From Saccharothrix longispora (GTDB taxonomy: Bacteria > Actinomycetota > Actinomycetes > Mycobacteriales > Pseudonocardiaceae): a stretch of 64,000 nucleotides of DNA. The stretch spans positions 372,001 through 436,000 of the forward strand of contig NZ_NSDM01000002.1 in assembly GCF_030852425.1 (NCBI RefSeq). The letters are read 5' to 3'. Made by a program: the position numbers and the translations under genes. A model generated the notes under the pieces. It ran no database searches, was not told where the DNA came from, and saw only the letters and a program-made list of their open reading frames with translations. This document shows, piece after piece, positions 41,376-51,800 of the stretch; within the stretch, counting starts at the first letter, position 1, and the number at the start of each line of letters is the position of its first letter.

Positions 41376-42638
41376 GTGACAACGACGACACGCGCACGGC
41401 GACGTGCCCGCTTCCCCGTCCTGCTCGGTGCGGTGGTGCTCGCCGCCGGCCTCGTGCCCGCGGGCGCCGGGGCGGCGGCCCCGGCGCCCGGCCTGCGGCA
41501 GGTGATGTTCGTCGGCAACAACTGGGAGGGCACGGCGGACGTGATCGCGTCCTCCGGGGACTTCGCGAGGATCGGCCGGGTGAACGTGGTCCCCGACCGC
41601 GACCGGCGACTGGCGGAGATCTACCTCAACCCGGTCAAGCTCGGGTTCTTCCTGGGCATCCGGCTCGGTCCCGGCGAGGGCCACGACCAGCTGATCGACG
41701 ACATGTACACCACGCCGGACGGTTCCGCGCTCGTCGTGTCGCGGCCGAGCTTCGCCGACGTCGTGTCGATCGACCTGGCCACCGGCGGGGTCCGCTGGCG
41801 GTTCCCGGTGTCGGGTTTCCGCGCCGACCACATGGCGGTGTCTCCGGACGGCACGCGCGTCGCCGTCTCGGCCTCGACGTCGAACACCGTGCACGTGCTG
41901 GACATCGTGACGGGCAGGGAGGTCGGCTCGTTCGGCACCGGCGACAAGCCGCACGAGAACGTGTTCAGCGCCGACGGGCGGTACCTGTGGAACATGTCGA
42001 TCGGCGAGGTCTTCACCGACCTCGACGACCCGTTCTGGGACTTCACCAAGGGGGACCGGAAGATCACCGTGGTGGACACGGCGACGTTCCGCGACGCCCG
42101 CGTGATCGACATGCGGCAACGCCTCGACGCCTTCGGCCGTGCCGACCTGTCGGACGCCGTGCGCCCGGTGTCGTTCACCCCGGACGGGTCGAAGATGTAC
42201 TTCCAGGTCTCGTTCTTCAACGGCTTCCTGGAGTACGACGTGGCCGCCGACCGCGTCACCCGCGTCAAGGAGCTGCCGAAGAACCCTGCGACGAGCGACG
42301 ACCGCACGACCTACGTCAACGACTCCCGCCACCACGGCATGTCCATGTCGCCGAACGGGGACAAGCTGTGCGTCGCGGGGACGATGGACGAGTACGTCAC
42401 CGTGGTGGACCGGGCCACGCTGGCCGAAGGCCCCCTCGTGCCGGCGGCCAAGCCGTACTGGGCCACGGTGAGCGGTGACGGCCGGGCGTGCGTGATCTCG
42501 GAGAGCGCGGCCGACCGGGTGACCGCGGTCGACTTCGCCACGGGCCGCAAGCTGGTCTCGGTGCCGGTGGGCGACCACCCGCAGCGGGTGCGGGTCGGCC
42601 ACGTGCCCACCGGTTGGACGGGTCCCGCGAACAGGTGA
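41376..42638 (+). CDS. Secreted YncE-like beta-propeller protein
   Basis: The product is 420 residues from GTG 41376, with GGAG five bases before it; ATG 41346 and ATG 41316 are in-frame alternatives. Residues 1-37 are a signal peptide (RFPVLLGAVVLAAGLVPAGA then GAAAPAPG). The mature part has repeated beta-propeller blades: DDMYTTPDGSALVVSRPSFA, DHMAVSPDGTRVAVSASTSN, KPHENVFSADGRYLWNMS, GMSMSPNGDKLCVAGTMDEY and VSGDGRACVISESAADRV. Such YncE/SMP-30-like proteins bind ligands or act in extracellular oxidation; the active site cannot be inferred. Confidence 0.87.
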   Translation: MTTTTRARRRARFPVLLGAVVLAAGLVPAGAGAAAPAPGLRQVMFVGNNWEGTADVIASSGDFARIGRVNVVPDRDRRLAEIYLNPVKLGFFLGIRLGPGEGHDQLIDDMYTTPDGSALVVSRPSFADVVSIDLATGGVRWRFPVSGFRADHMAVSPDGTRVAVSASTSNTVHVLDIVTGREVGSFGTGDKPHENVFSADGRYLWNMSIGEVFTDLDDPFWDFTKGDRKITVVDTATFRDARVIDMRQRLDAFGRADLSDAVRPVSFTPDGSKMYFQVSFFNGFLEYDVAADRVTRVKELPKNPATSDDRTTYVNDSRHHGMSMSPNGDKLCVAGTMDEYVTVVDRATLAEGPLVPAAKPYWATVSGDGRACVISESAADRVTAVDFATGRKLVSVPVGDHPQRVRVGHVPTGWTGPANR

Positions 42639-42966
42639 TCCCGGTACGGCCTGTCACGCGTTCCCGCACGACCGCGACCAGGCCGTCCCGCAGAACCGGG
42701 TGACCACCGCAGACGTCGCGCCGGTGGATCGACAGCGGGGCCGACCGTCGCCCCGCTGTCGATCCGCGCCGAGGACCGGCAACCGGACCTCTCCGCCTGA
42801 CGACCGGTCACCCCGGGTCCGCGGGAGCACTTGATGCCCCGATGCGGTAACGACGGGGGCCCACCGGCTCACCGTGCGCCACCGGCCGGTCCGGGCCGGG
42901 CGCCCCGTGGAGGTGGACTCCGCTCCCGACCGGGTTTCCACCCACCGGGCAGCCGGGGACGGCGGC

Positions 42967-43560
42967 ATGGTCTGCCGCATGGGAAGTTCGACAGCAGGAC
43001 GTCACCGGCGGGGGCTCGTCACGGGTCCCGCGCCGGCGGCGTCGGTCACCACCGCCGCACCGCTCGCGGCACGATCGCCGGAGGTCCCGGCCCCCGCGCA
43101 CGTGGACGTGCCGCTCGTCGCGCGCGCCCGGACGACGAGTTCCCGTCGCCGGCCGCCCCCGGCCGTCCCGGCACGGCGACGACCTGTGCGCGCACGTCGA
43201 CGGCACCGACGCCGTGGAGATCGCCCCGGACCCGCGCGGCGCCTCGGCGGACACCCCGACCACGTTCGCGCTCGCCGTGCCGCCGTTCACCTCCGGGGGC
43301 GGGTCGTGCGCGGCCGGGGATGCCGACCGCGCACCGGGGCCGGCGCCGCAGGTCGGGCACGCGGCCGTGCCGCGCGACGGCGGCTGCTCGGTGGAGGTGC
43401 GCGTCCCCGTGCGCGCCCTGCCCGACCGGGCCGACCCGGCGGCGCCGACCCTCGACGTGCCGGTCCACGGCTCCGACACGCGGGACCGGACGCGGCTCGC
43501 GTGGTCCCCGTCCGGCGGCGCCCGGTCCGACCCGCGCGTGGGGCACGGCCCGGCCGGCGG
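42967..43560 (+). pseudogene. Secreted carbohydrate-binding (CBM9-like) protein remnant
   Basis: A start (ATG 42967 or 42979) with a signal-peptide-like run, then ARSPEVPAPAHVDVPLVARA, is followed in another frame by HVDGTDAVEIAPDPRG, DTPTTFALAVPPFTSGGG, GGCSVEVRVPVRALPDRADP and GSDTRDRTRLAWSPSGG. The latter is the order of CBM9-like sugar-binding modules found at the C-terminus of secreted enzymes. At least two frameshifts separate the parts, and no catalytic domain remains. The rest of the 1.3-kb gap between 42639 and 43936 shows no supported gene. Confidence 0.6.
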
Positions 43561-43936
43561 CTGCGGCCCGCCCGTGCGCGACCGGGCGGAACCGGTGGGT
43601 CCCCACCGGGGCGGCGTCGAGCGCGGACTCGTTCCCGTCCCGGTTCCAGGGCGTCCGCGCCGGCGTCCCGCCCGGCGTCGGCCCACGCCGCTGAGCGCCT
43701 TTCCCTCGCGCACCAGGGGTGACCGGTCCCCCTCACCGGTCACGCCGCCACCTCCCCGGAACACGCACCGTCGCCGCCGACCGCGTCCGGCCACACGTTG
43801 GTGGGGTCCGACGCCCACGACCTGTCGGGCACCGCCGTCGCGGTGCCACGATGCAGTGAGATGCCGATCCCGCGTGGCGCCCGGTCCGGAGTGGACACTC
43901 CTCGACACCGCCCGCACACCCACGGGAAGGACCCCT

Positions 43937-45373
43937 ATGACCGCGGTCGCCTCCGAGGAGGGTCTGCACGACCACGTGCGCGACTCGGCCCCCGAGTTCT
44001 GGCAGGCCCTGATCGACCTGGTGAAGCACAAGTCCACGGCCGACCAGCCGGACCCGCCGCTGTGCGTCACCGCCGAGACGATCGCCGGGCTGTTCCGGTC
44101 GGTCGGCCTGAGCAGCGCCGGCGTCACCACCATCACCCACGGGGGGAAGTCCTCCGCTCCCCTGGTGTACGCGGACGAGCGCGCGGACACCGACGGCGCG
44201 CGGACGGTGCTGCTGTACGCGCACTACGACGTGCAGCCCGCCGACGAGTCCACGTGGCAGGTCACGAAGCCCTTCGTGCCCAAGGAGGTCGCGGCCGGCG
44301 GCGACACCCGGCTCTACGGGCGCGGCGCGGCCGACGACAAGTCCGGCGTCGTCATGCACCTGGGGGCCCTCAAGGCGTTGCGGGAGACCTGGTCCCGGCT
44401 GCCGGTCAACGTCAAGGTCGTCGTCGAGGGGGAGGAGGAGAGCGGCAGCGTCCTGGACTCCTACCTCGCCGACAACCCCGGGGACCCCCGGTTCAAGGCC
44501 GACCTGGTCGTCGTGGCCGACACCGGGAACCTGGCGGTCGGCCGGCCGGCCCTCACCTCGACCCTGCGCGGCATCCTGGCGGTGGACGTGACCGTCAGGA
44601 CGCTCGCCAAGGAGGTCCACAGCGGCATGTACGGCGGGCCGGCGCCCGACGCGTTCATGGTGCTGGCGCGGCTCCTGTCGACGATGCACGACGCGAACGG
44701 CGACGTGGCCGTCCCCGGCCTGACCCGCTTCGAGCACGACTGGCCGGCCGTGCCGGAGGAGCAGTACCGGGAGAACGCCGGCGTGGAACCCGGGGTCGAC
44801 CTCGTCGGCACCGGCACGCTCGCCCAGCGCCTGTTCGGCCGGCCCGCCCTCAACGTGGTGGGCCTGCGCGGCGCGCCGAGCATGGACCGGCCCGCGAACG
44901 TGCTGCACCCGGAGGTGACCGCCCGGATCAGCGTGCGCCTCGCGCCGAACCAGGACCCGGACGCCGCCCTGCGGGCGATCGAGGAGCACATCGGGGCCAA
45001 CGCCCCGGGAGCGGTCGTGCGCGAGGTCGAGCCCGTGAGCCTCGGCCAGGGCTTCGCCGCCTACCGGGGGCCGTACCACGCCGCGGTCGAGACCGCGCTC
45101 AAGACCGCCTACGGGACCGGCGACGTCGCGCACGCCGGCCAGGGCGGCTCCATCCCGCTGGTCTCCGCGCTCCACGCGGCCAACCCCGGCTCGGACATCG
45201 TGCTGTGGGGCTGCGAGGAACCGCTGGCCAACATCCACGGGGACGACGAGAGCGTCAGCAGGTCCGAGCTGGAGCGCATGACGCTCGCCGAGGCGCTGCT
45301 GCTGAACGCGCTCGCCGAACCCCGCCGAACGGCTCCCGCCCGGGGGCGAACCACCACAGGAAGGCGAACATGA
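43937..45373 (+). CDS. M20-family dipeptidase
   Basis: 478 residues from ATG 43937 with GGAAGGA upstream. It has the full carnosinase-like M20 motif set: LLYAHYDVQPADESTW (metal His, Asp), YGRGAADDKSGVVMH (bridging Asp), VEGEEESGSVLDSYL (catalytic Glu, metal Glu), LVVVADTGNLAVGRP (metal Asp) and WGCEEPLANIHGDDESVS (last metal His). The lid domain at about 190-330 contains EVHSGMYGGPAPDAFM. Such enzymes cleave dipeptides or N-acyl amino acids. Its stop overlaps the start of the PLP decarboxylase gene (ATGA), so the two probably work in sequence. Confidence 0.92.
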   Translation: MTAVASEEGLHDHVRDSAPEFWQALIDLVKHKSTADQPDPPLCVTAETIAGLFRSVGLSSAGVTTITHGGKSSAPLVYADERADTDGARTVLLYAHYDVQPADESTWQVTKPFVPKEVAAGGDTRLYGRGAADDKSGVVMHLGALKALRETWSRLPVNVKVVVEGEEESGSVLDSYLADNPGDPRFKADLVVVADTGNLAVGRPALTSTLRGILAVDVTVRTLAKEVHSGMYGGPAPDAFMVLARLLSTMHDANGDVAVPGLTRFEHDWPAVPEEQYRENAGVEPGVDLVGTGTLAQRLFGRPALNVVGLRGAPSMDRPANVLHPEVTARISVRLAPNQDPDAALRAIEEHIGANAPGAVVREVEPVSLGQGFAAYRGPYHAAVETALKTAYGTGDVAHAGQGGSIPLVSALHAANPGSDIVLWGCEEPLANIHGDDESVSRSELERMTLAEALLLNALAEPRRTAPARGRTTTGRRT

Positions 45374-47049
45374 CCATCGCAGACCAGCTACGGGACCGCG
45401 CGCGCACGACGGGCGCGGACTCCGCACCGAGCCCGACGGACCAGGACTTCGCGCTCCCTCCCGAAGGCGTGCCCGAGCCGCAGCGCAACGCGGTGCTGGA
45501 CAAGCTGGAGAACTACTTCGCCGACCTCCAGGGCAGGTTCCTCGGCTACCAGACCAACGAGGACCTCCAGCTGCGCGAGCCGATGGCCCGGTTCCTCGAC
45601 TACCACTTCAACAACGTCGGCGACCCGTTCGAGGACTCGCACTTCACCCTGCACACGCGGTGGGCCGAGCGCGCCGTCCTGGACTACTACGCCAAGCTGT
45701 GGCACGGCAAGCCGCGCACCGAGGTCGACGGCGAGGTGCCCAAGGACGCCTACTGGGGCTACGTGCTCACCATGGGTTCCTCGGAGGGCAACAACTACGC
45801 CCTGTGGAACGCGCGCGACTACCTCTCCGGCAAGACCCTCATGCGCGAGCCGGCCGAGGGCGGCGGCGCGCAGTACGTCTGGGTGCAGGACACCGCGCCC
45901 GCCGACAACCAGAACGCCTACTCCCCCGTGGGCTTCTACTCGCAGGACACGCACTACTCGGTGGCCAAGGCGCTGCGGGTGCTGAACATCCCGAACTTCT
46001 ACGAGGTCGGCAGCAAGATGTACCCGTACGCCAACCCGCTGAACCCGGGACAGCCGTGGGACCACGAGGTCCCGTCCGCCGGCGGCGACGGCGGACCGGG
46101 CAGCATCGACGTGGACAAGCTGGCGACGCTGGTGGAGTTCTTCGCGAGCATGGGCCACCCCGTGGTGGTCAACCTCAACTACGGCAGCACGTTCAAGGGC
46201 GCCTACGACGACGTCGGCGCCATCTGCGAGCGGCTGCGGCCGATCTTCGCCCGGTACGGGTTGGACAAGCGCAAGGTGCGCTACGGCCGCGACGAGAACG
46301 GCAACGAGCTGGTCGACGAGCGCACCGGCCACTGGATCCACGTCGACGGCGCGCTCGCCGCGACCTACGCGCCGTTCATCGAGAAGCTCGTCGACGCGGG
46401 CGAGATCGCACCGACCACCCCGCTCCCGACGTTCGACTTCCGCATCCCCGAGGTCGCCTCGATCGTCACCAGCGGGCACAAGTACCCCGGCGCGCCCTGG
46501 CCGTGCGGCGTGTTCATGACCAAGGCGAACCTCCAGATGCAGCCGCCCGAGCAGCCCGCCGTGATCGGGTCGCCGGACACGACGTTCGGCGGGTCCCGCA
46601 ACGCGTTCTCGCCACTGGTGATGTGGCACTTCCTGGCCAAGCACTCCGAGCGCGAGCAGATGACGATGATCCGCCGGGCCCTGGAGGTCACCGACCACGC
46701 GGAGCGGAAGCTCAAGGAGCTGGGCGGCACCTGGGAGGCGGCGCGCACGCCGCTGGCGCTCACGGTGCGGTTCAAGCAGCCGCCGCCCGAACTCGTGCAC
46801 AAGTACTCGCTGGCCACGATCCCGCTCAAGGTGGGCAACTCGGTCGTCCACTACGCGCACCTGTACGTGATGCCCCACGTCACGGAGCAGGTGATCGACG
46901 CCCTGGCGGCCGATTTGGCCAACTCCAGCCCGGTCAGCGTGCCGGCGCAGCGCGGCGGCGCGGACCTGGCGACCTACGTCGACGGCTCGGCCGACACCGG
47001 CGACATCGCCCGCCTGGCGCTGGTGCGCGTCTCCGGCAACGCGTTCTAG
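45370..47049 (+). CDS. Group II PLP-dependent amino acid decarboxylase
   Basis: 559 residues from ATG 45370. The fold-I PLP decarboxylase elements are present: VLTMGSSEGNNYALWNARDY (phosphate-binding region), YSVAKALRVLNIPNFYEVGS (stacking His region), PVVVNLNYGSTFKGAYDDVG, WIHVDGALAATYAPF (PLP Asp) and VTSGHKYPGAPWPCGVFMT with the Schiff-base Lys371. It looks most like the histidine-decarboxylase-type branch, but substrate specificity cannot be read from the sequence. It is the second gene of a coupled operon with the M20 dipeptidase and is followed after 13 bases by an unknown gene. An amine made from a dipeptide-derived amino acid is the simplest reading. Confidence 0.9.
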   Translation: MTIADQLRDRARTTGADSAPSPTDQDFALPPEGVPEPQRNAVLDKLENYFADLQGRFLGYQTNEDLQLREPMARFLDYHFNNVGDPFEDSHFTLHTRWAERAVLDYYAKLWHGKPRTEVDGEVPKDAYWGYVLTMGSSEGNNYALWNARDYLSGKTLMREPAEGGGAQYVWVQDTAPADNQNAYSPVGFYSQDTHYSVAKALRVLNIPNFYEVGSKMYPYANPLNPGQPWDHEVPSAGGDGGPGSIDVDKLATLVEFFASMGHPVVVNLNYGSTFKGAYDDVGAICERLRPIFARYGLDKRKVRYGRDENGNELVDERTGHWIHVDGALAATYAPFIEKLVDAGEIAPTTPLPTFDFRIPEVASIVTSGHKYPGAPWPCGVFMTKANLQMQPPEQPAVIGSPDTTFGGSRNAFSPLVMWHFLAKHSEREQMTMIRRALEVTDHAERKLKELGGTWEAARTPLALTVRFKQPPPELVHKYSLATIPLKVGNSVVHYAHLYVMPHVTEQVIDALAADLANSSPVSVPAQRGGADLATYVDGSADTGDIARLALVRVSGNAF

Positions 47050-47062
47050 GGAGGACCGGCTC

Positions 47063-47794
47063 ATGACGAAGTCCCACGACGAGGAGACACCGGACATCCA
47101 CGGCTTCGTGCTGATGGGCGACCGACTGGTGTACGGCGGTCACCTGGCGATGTTCACCATGGCGGCCCACCGCTACCAGGTGGTCGCGACGTTCGGGTTC
47201 GGCGCCGACGTCCAGAAGGCCTACGTCGACGCCCAGCAGGCGGCGCCGACGGCGACGTTCGTCGTCGTCAACGACGAGAAGCTGCTGCTCCAGGAGATGG
47301 TGGCCGACCGGAGGTTCACCGGCACGATCCTCAAGGTGGTCGACAACGACCTCGGGCACCCCACGACGATCGTGGCCGGCGTCCCGGTCGAGATCACGAC
47401 CGTGCTGCACAACCGGCCGTTCCGGGACGCCGACGAGTACCCGCCCGCCCCCCGGTACCTGCTGTTCGCGCACGGTTCGGAGGCGCACGTCACGCACTAC
47501 ATGACCAAGAAGCCCGACTACCAGCTGCTGGCCGACGTGAGGGTGGTCGAGTCGGACCTCACGTCCGCCGAACTCGCGGCCGGCGTGCTCGTGGACCTCC
47601 AGGACGTGGAGGAGGACCACTCCCCCACCACGACCCCGATCCCACCGGGCACGACCGTGCGCGCACTGGGCGCGCAGGGGAAGAAGGCCACCTTGGAGGT
47701 CACCGGCACCCGCTGGTTCGACACCGAGGAGCTGAACGGCCCGACCAACTACTCCGTCCGCCTCCTCGCGGCACTGGACGCGGCCTCCGTCTGA
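47063..47794 (+). CDS. Unrecognised 243-residue protein of the decarboxylase operon
   Basis: Starts at ATG 47063 behind GGGAGGACC. I do not recognise the family. Visible features: MGDRLVYGGHLAMFTMAAHR at residues 18-37, KAYVDAQQAAPTATFVVV, an acidic TILKVVDNDLGHP, TTVLHNRPFRDADEYPPAPR, and YLLFAHGSEAHVTHYMTKKP with three histidines. The sequence is soluble and mixed alpha/beta with no signal peptide. Its 13-base spacing from the decarboxylase and the terminator 6 bases after its stop make it the last gene of that operon. Confidence 0.8.
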   Translation: MTKSHDEETPDIHGFVLMGDRLVYGGHLAMFTMAAHRYQVVATFGFGADVQKAYVDAQQAAPTATFVVVNDEKLLLQEMVADRRFTGTILKVVDNDLGHPTTIVAGVPVEITTVLHNRPFRDADEYPPAPRYLLFAHGSEAHVTHYMTKKPDYQLLADVRVVESDLTSAELAAGVLVDLQDVEEDHSPTTTPIPPGTTVRALGAQGKKATLEVTGTRWFDTEELNGPTNYSVRLLAALDAASV

Positions 47795-47799
47795 CCCCG

Positions 47800-47843
47800 C
47801 GACGGGGTGGCGCGGGGTCGACCGACCCTGCGTCACCCCGTCG
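47800..47843 (+). terminator. Terminator hairpin closing the dipeptidase/decarboxylase operon
   Basis: Bases 47800-47819 and 47824-47843 form a 20-base-pair stem with two G-U pairs and a four-base loop, starting six bases after the stop codon. Confidence 0.9.
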
Positions 47844-47944
47844 TGTCGTCACCCCATCGGGGCAGCGATCCGGAGGACGGCTCGACCTCCGCGGTCTGGC
47901 ATGATGCCCGCACCACCGCGCCGTCGAGAGAAGTTGGCCGACAC

Positions 47945-48433
47945 ATGAGTTCCGACACCGCGCACGACAAGCTGATCGCCCTGCTGGACGAGCACGACGC
48001 CACCTACCGGGTGATCGAGCACGCGCCGGAGGCCGTGACCGAGGTCGTCAGCCAACTCGCGGGGTACGACCAGCGCCAGGCCGCGAAGTGCATCGTGGTG
48101 ATGGTCAAGGTGGGCAAGAAGGTCACCCGCTACGCGGCTGCCGTGATCCCCGGCCACAAGCGCGTCGACTTCACCAAGGTCAAGGCGCTGTTCGGCGGGA
48201 CCTACGCCGGGTTCGCCTCACCGGAGGCCGCCGAGGAACTGGCCGGGACCCCGGTCGGGACGATTCCCCCCTTCTCGTTCGACGAGCGGATGGAACTGTT
48301 CGTGGACCCCGAGGTGCTCCAGCACCCGGAGGTGTTCTTCAACGCGGCCCGGTTCGACCGCTCCATCGCATTGGCGACGGCGGATTACGAGGCCATCGCC
48401 AAGCCCACCGTCGAGTCCATCGCCCAGGCCTGA
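47945..48433 (+). CDS. YbaK/EbsC-family aminoacyl-tRNA deacylase
   Basis: 162 residues from ATG 47945. YbaK fold features: LIALLDEHDATYRVIEHAPE, EVVSQLAGYDQRQAAKCIVV (the family's conserved Lys), RYAAAVIPGHKRVDFTKVKA and GGTYAGFASPEAAEELAGTP, then GTIPPFSFDERMELFVD. YbaK/ProX proteins hydrolyse mis-acylated Cys- or Ala-tRNA(Pro). The order and length match this family. It sits between the decarboxylase operon and the biosynthetic cluster, and may be a housekeeping gene at the cluster border. Confidence 0.92.
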   Translation: MSSDTAHDKLIALLDEHDATYRVIEHAPEAVTEVVSQLAGYDQRQAAKCIVVMVKVGKKVTRYAAAVIPGHKRVDFTKVKALFGGTYAGFASPEAAEELAGTPVGTIPPFSFDERMELFVDPEVLQHPEVFFNAARFDRSIALATADYEAIAKPTVESIAQA

Positions 48434-48619
48434 GGCGGCCGCCGGACCCGGGCCGCGCCCGCTCTCCGGACGCCCCCCGAAGCATTCCCGCAGTTTCGTG
48501 GTGCCGCGCGGTCACCGGTTGGCGACCCGGCGCGCCCACCTCCACGAGGTCCTCCCCGTCAAGGCTCCGGCTATCGCACCCCCGGGGCTTCTCAAATGCG
48601 CCGGGGGCCGGACAGCCGC

Positions 48620-48648
48620 TTGACGCGGCCCGAGCACGCTGCTACTTT
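48620..48648 (+). promoter_or_regulatory. Promoter of the hybrid NRPS/PKS operon
   Basis: TTGACG (48620-48625) and TACTTT (48643-48648) are 17 bases apart, the standard spacing, in an A+T-rich island unlike its surroundings. Transcription from about 48655 would give a leader of roughly 185 bases before the synthase start. The rest of the 406-base gap shows no small gene. Confidence 0.65.
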
Positions 48649-48693
48649 CAATTTAACGCGACAAATATTCACATATAAATACCGCAAAGCCTT

Positions 48694-48712
48694 CTGACGG
48701 AATTCCCGTCAG
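48694..48712. promoter_or_regulatory. Short inverted repeat in the leader of the synthase gene
   Basis: CTGACGG (48694-48700), AATTC, CCGTCAG (48706-48712) is a perfect seven-base-pair inverted repeat just after an AT-rich run with ATATAAAT. It lies about 130 bases before the synthase start and could be an operator for a dimeric regulator. Confidence 0.5.
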
Positions 48713-48839
48713 CAGTCGGCGGCACATCGGGACAGCGGCGTCCTCGCCATCAACGACCACCACCCGATGCAGTTACCTTGAATTCGGTGCCAGTTTTTCG
48801 CGCGCGAATGGGCCCGCCGCTTTCACGAGGAGCTGTTGC

Positions 48840-51800
48840 TTGCTGCACCCCACGACAGAACCCAGCGCCGCGAACGGCGCGGACGCCGTCGTGCTCGCCC
48901 GGCGCGAGGACGCGGCCCTGCGGCTGTTCGCCTTCCCGCACGCCGGGGGCGGGCACCAGAGCTTCGCCGAGTGGCCCGACGGGCTCCCCGAGGACGTCGA
49001 GGTCGTCTCGTACACCCTGCCCGGCCGGGGCCGTGACCTGGGCGGACGTCCGCACGCGGGGTGGCGGGAACTCGTGGGTGACCTGGCCGACCTGGTCGTG
49101 CGGCACGACGACGGGACGCCGTTCGCGTTCTTCGGCCACAGCTTCGGCGCGCTGGTCGCGTTCGAGGTCTGCCGCCGCCTGGCCGACGAGGGCCTGCGCA
49201 CCCCCGGGGCGTTGTTCCTGTCCGCGCACCGGGCGCCGCACCTGCCGTGGGGCGAGTCGGCGCGGCATTCCTTACCCGAGGCCGAGTTCCTCGACCTCGT
49301 GCGCGCGTGGGGGCTCGTCCCGGAAGACCTCCTGGCCGACGACGAGCTGCTCCGGCTGATCCTCCCGCCCCTGCGCGACGACCTCCGGCTCGACGAGGAG
49401 CACGTCTGCGCGACCGGTGACGCGACCGGTCGCCGACTGGCCGTCCGGTGCGTCGTGTACGGCGGTTCCGAGGACCGGACGGTGACGCCGGGAGAACTGC
49501 GGGCGTGGCGGCAGCACTTCACCGGCACAACACACTTCGACACCGAGATCCTGCCCGGCGGTCATTTCTTCACCGTTACCGCGCGGACCTCCCTGCTGGA
49601 CAGCATCAGCGTACATCTCGATCAGGTGAAAAAGGACGTCGGCCCGTCGATCAGCATCACGGGAACGGCGTACCCGAAACCCGATCGGACGATCTGGGCG
49701 CGTTTCCGGGAACACGTGGCGTCACAGCCCGACGCCCTCGCGCTCATTGATCACCCCCGGCAGTGGACCTACCGCGAACTCGACGCGAGCGCGACGGCCC
49801 TGGCCGCCGACCTGACCGACGCCGGCACCACGCGGGGTGACGTCGTCGGCCTGCTGCTGCCCCACTCGGCCGAGTACTGCATCGGCCTGCTCACCTGCTT
49901 CGGCCTCGGCGCGCCCGCGTGCCTCCTGGAGAAGAACTGGCCGCCCTCGCTGCTCGCCGGGTTCCTGGAGAGCGCCGACGTCCGGGTCGTGCTGACCACC
50001 CCGGAGCTCGTGGACCTCCTCCCCGCCGCGTTCCGCGAACCGGGACGGGTGCTCGTGCTCGACCGCGACCGTCGGGCGGACGCCCCGGTGGACGGGCGGG
50101 AGCCGGTGGTGTTCCCCGAGGTGCAGCCGACCGACATCGCGCTGATCTCGATGACGTCCGGCACGTCCGGCACGCCGAAGGCGGTGCTCAACAACCACCT
50201 CGGCTGCCTCTACTGCTTCGACGCCCGCTACGAGCTGTACCCGTACGCGGAGAACTCCCGCGACGGCCTGAACGCCTTCTTCGCCTGGGAGTGCCTCAGG
50301 CCGCTGCTGGCGGGCAGGTCGGCGGTCGTGATCCCGGACGACCACATCTTCGACCCCGTGCGGCTCGTGGACACGCTGGAGGGGTCCGCCATCACCCGCG
50401 CCGTGGTGCCGCCCTCGCTGTTCGAGACCCTGCTCGACCACCCCGTCGTGGGTCCGACGCTGGTGGACCGGTTGGCGCACATGGAAGTCTGGTTCCTGAT
50501 GGGCGAGGTCGTGCCCACCCGGGTCGTCGACAAGGCCGCCGCCCTGCTGCCGCCGCACGTGCGGCTGGTCAACTCCTACAGCACGTGGGAGTGCCTGGAC
50601 GTCTCGTTCGCCGACCTGCTCCCCCGCCCCGCCGGCGCGGTCACCCGGTCGGCGTTCGCGCCCGCCGGCCGCGTCCTCGACGGCAGCGCGGCGGTCCTGC
50701 TCGACGCCGACGGCGAACCCGTGCCCCGCGGCGGCGTCGGCGAGCTGCACTTCGCCGGTCCCGGCGTCGCCGACGGCTACCTCGACGACCCGGTGAAGAC
50801 CGCCGAGCGGTTCGTGCCGTGCCCGCCCGCGCTGGCCGGCTCCCCGTTCGCCGGGCACACCTTCTACCGCACGGGCGACCGCGCCCGGTTGCTGCCGGAC
50901 GGCGGCCTGGAGATCCTCGGCCGCACCGGCGACCAGGTCAAGGTGCGCGGGTTCAAGGTGTCGCTGCGGGCCGTCGAGCACGTCCTGGAGGACCAGGACG
51001 GGGTGTCCCGCGTCATCGTGCGGCCGGTGCTGGACAGCCGCACGAACCAGCCGACGGGCCTTCTGGCCTACGTCGTGGGCGAAGGCGGCCGGCCCTCGGA
51101 GACCGTGCTGGCCCGCTCGAAGCGCAAGGCCAGGCGCGACCTGCCGGAGTACGCCCGGCCGCGGCACTTCATCGGCCTCGACGCGCTGCCGATCGGCAAG
51201 GGCGACTCGCGCAAGCTCGACCTGTCGGCCCTGCCCCCGCCGCCGGAGGAGGACGGCGAGGAGGCCGACCACGGCGGCGGCGCCGCGCCCACCACCATGG
51301 AGCAGCGCGTCGCGCGGGCGTGGCAGGAGGTGCTCGGCGTGCCGAGGGCCGAGCCCGACGACAACTTCTTCGACCTGGGCGGCGATTCGCTCAGCGCGTC
51401 GCGGCTGTCGGGCGTGCTGGCCGAGCGGTTCGGCATCTCCCTGCCCGTCGTCGACGTCTTCCAGCACAGCACCGTGCGGGCCATGGCCGAGCACTGCTCG
51501 CGGGGTTCCGGCCCGGCCGCCGCCACGGCGCGCGCCCGCCGCCCGCACACCACCCGGCTGGCCGTCGTGGGCATGGCGGGGCGCTTCCCCGGCGCGCCGG
51601 ACGTCGAGGCGTTCTGGGAGAACCTCAAGAACGGCGTGGACTCGCTGACCACGTTCAGCGCCGAGCGCCTGCGCGCCAAGGGCGTCCCCGAGGAGGTCCT
51701 CGCGCACCCGGAGTGGGTGCCCGCGGCCCAGGTCATCGACGACGCGGACAAGTTCGACGCCGGCTTCTGGGGCATCGGGCGGCGCGAGGCCGTGATGATG

